Shown here piece after piece: positions 34,701 through 35,170 of a stretch of 35,170 bases of DNA. Location of the stretch: assembly GCA_017407205.1 (NCBI GenBank), contig JAFQXA010000035.1:1-35170 (forward strand), given 5' to 3'. The stretch comes from Clostridia bacterium (GTDB lineage: Bacteria; Bacillota; Clostridia; Christensenellales; CAG-138). Within the stretch, counting starts at the first letter, position 1, and the number at the start of each line of letters is the position of its first letter. The notes under the pieces were generated by a model. That model did not search any database and was not told the origin of the DNA. It saw only the letters and a program-made list of their open reading frames with translations. A program made the position numbers and the translations under genes.

Positions 34701-35170
34701 AATGATTCCTTATGTTGAGTGTACTGAGCCTTCAGGCTATACGAACAGCTTCAGCCACAGCACAATCTCGAAGGAAGGCTATCTTGATGCAGCAAAGCGA
34801 ACATTGGCATTTACGGATAACAACAGCAATACACCGCCGAATTACCTCTCGTTCCCGGGCGCAAATAATATTGCGGAATATACAGGCTTGCTTGCGTATG
34901 ACAGAGCAACTCAGGTTTATGTCCGTGCATTGTCGTATTATGCAACATATGGTGTTTTGCCGTCATATGTCTCTACGGAGAAGAATGTAACTATTGCAAC
35001 ACCTGCTCCGGATACAACTCAGGCTCCTGCAACAGCTGCTCCGACAGCTACTCCCACGGTCAAGCCCACAAGCACACCGACGGCAGCTCCCACAACACAG
35101 GCTCCGACAGAGGATGCAGCACTTCCGACAGCTCACCCGAAGCTCTCAACTTCACTCACAAGCGGAACTT
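31729..35170 (+). CDS. Secreted Cthe_2159-type beta-helix protein fused to PMBR-like repeats (3' partial)
   Basis: 1147 codons are visible and no stop is reached before the window ends. AAAGGGG precedes ATG. The signal peptide is about residues 1-33 (cleavage after AKA). Residues about 40-760 form a long repeat-rich beta structure in which blocks of roughly 45 residues carry DGI motifs (GDGIQSS, ADGIQAEN, GDGIKASN, GDGIKARD), as in the Cthe_2159 carbohydrate-binding family. A Gly-rich PPPP insert lies near 545-565. From about residue 766 the sequence changes to PMBR-like modules: VLEAINRANNYLTTNSALP, RVLGYYYANGVLPSYV, SLADYEESNGTLPAK and RALSYYATYGVLPSYV, then a Thr/Pro-rich linker at the window end. 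It ends the VTC-DUF4956 operon. The fusion of sugar-binding helix and wall-repeat modules suggests a cell-surface bridge; this is inference. Confidence 0.87.
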   Translation, partial: MKRKILACALSAIMVLTSLIPNFGIFAAKEAKAATTEVPALKVSQLDAGYSNRDQAGTWTDSDIKATIALSGTGATVTGTGASASNGVVTITEAGYYMVSGSLNGQICVETAATDKVQLIFNGVTITNTTGPAVYLKTADKVFITLPAGTSSTLKDGAGYTNVDATTLEPNACLFSKVDLTINGSGTLSVTGSYDHAINSKDDLVICNATINVPSAAGDGMRGKDLFAAKNAKLTINATGDGIQSSDTDVTKGNVILDNSTVTVTATADGIQAENQLQAVGSTIKATVNSTTSDALKGKNSVFLANNNITVTSSGDGIKASNETDAAYGNIVITSGTFSITATDEAVLAEGTLQVTGGTFTTIKSTAGDGIKARDLVYLSGATMTVNAALDGIQSDNSATGEVIIDSGTYNVTSVRDAIFGNSAVTINGGTFTVKTTGTESTTEGTSSKGIKSDVAIYINGGSLTLTTSNDAVHSNGVVSITGCDNLAINSGDDGIHAENNVSISGGTINITNSYEGIEAMSIDISGGNIKVKASDDGINAAGGADSSGSMGGGGNQPPPPRSINTKATTTSSTPKYLHISGGTSYFDSSGDGLDSNGALIISGGTTVVNGPTTGGNGVLDYDGIGYITGGTLVASGLSDMAMTLTASSTQHCVAIKYQSKRTTGFGMSITNGSTTTKIGYDATKQYNFIVVSSPAMKSGSSLSLYYGATPGTKVNGLSSSFTGGTSLFTGYTLGSNTSVKLSSSGTTTSGISTGGSGTLTTTTPNSEITLNQVLEAINRANNYLTTNSALPDTLSIANGTAPKTAYVRLALQALLNILNNNFVATIPYIECTEGTTATASTFSSSTISKLGYTYLATRMLAYMNDNALTYANYISYPGTSGLSYSGLIGFDTGARIIARVLGYYYANGVLPSYVAADDAGTVTPPPPSSVGSEITLEEVLVGMISLADYEESNGTLPAKAEFGDGVANMASYCRLACVALENINKGDTTSMIPYVECTEPSGYTNSFSHSTISKEGYLDAAKRTLAFTDNNSNTPPNYLSFPGANNIAEYTGLLAYDRATQVYVRALSYYATYGVLPSYVSTEKNVTIATPAPDTTQAPATAAPTATPTVKPTSTPTAAPTTQAPTEDAALPTAHPKLSTSLTSGT

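Overview
The window looks like a chromosomal segment of an anaerobic, spore-forming clostridial Firmicute with moderate-to-low GC. The evidence is a set of clostridial housekeeping neighbourhoods (dgt-like, dnaG, rpoD, U32 protease; efp with a CD1247-type protein; DUF512, der, plsY, spoIVA), mother-cell sporulation genes (sigK, spoIVA), AGGAGG-type ribosome sites, TTG/GTG starts and dockerin-bearing secreted proteins. There is no integrase, IS, phage gene, tRNA, rRNA or CRISPR array. No gene-free stretch exceeds 300 bases.

Region by region. (1) 1-5820: two tandem paralogous giant surface proteins, the first cut by the window edge. They carry modules resembling the pseudomurein-binding repeats (PMBR) of methanogen wall proteins, Thr/Pro-rich linkers and a shared C-terminal putative beta-propeller. 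The second has a signal peptide and an N-terminal dockerin. (2) 5950-11717: a cell-wall block with rodA, then nrdR, pgeF, a membrane FHA-like protein, a second SEDS glycosyltransferase and a class B penicillin-binding protein. (3) 11779-13732: E1 alpha and beta of a 2-oxo acid dehydrogenase, with no E2 or E3 beside them. (4) 13793-14893: a secreted SGNH esterase carrying one dockerin half-repeat. (5) 15041-21047: dGTPase-like HD hydrolase, DnaG, RpoD, U32/TrhP-like protein, SigK. (6) 21124-28040: EF-P, CD1247-type protein, a small lipoprotein, DUF512 radical-SAM protein, Der, PlsY, SpoIVA, DUF378. (7) 28101-30093, minus strand: a response regulator and histidine kinase, divergent from (8) 30257-35170: VTC-domain protein, DUF4956 membrane protein and a very long secreted Cthe_2159-type beta-helix protein that turns into PMBR-like repeats and runs off the window end.

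The most striking theme is that both ends of the window encode secreted bacterial proteins with PMBR-like modules, fused to a dockerin and putative propeller on one side and to a Cthe_2159 beta-helix on the other. If the repeats really bind pseudomurein, this would be a bacterial kit for attaching to methanogenic archaea. Binding to the producer's own wall is the main alternative. Other notable points are two possible leaderless genes with a -10 box exactly 6 nt before ATG, a hairpin that holds the sigK Shine-Dalgarno sequence in its loop, and a sigma-E-like promoter before spoIVA.
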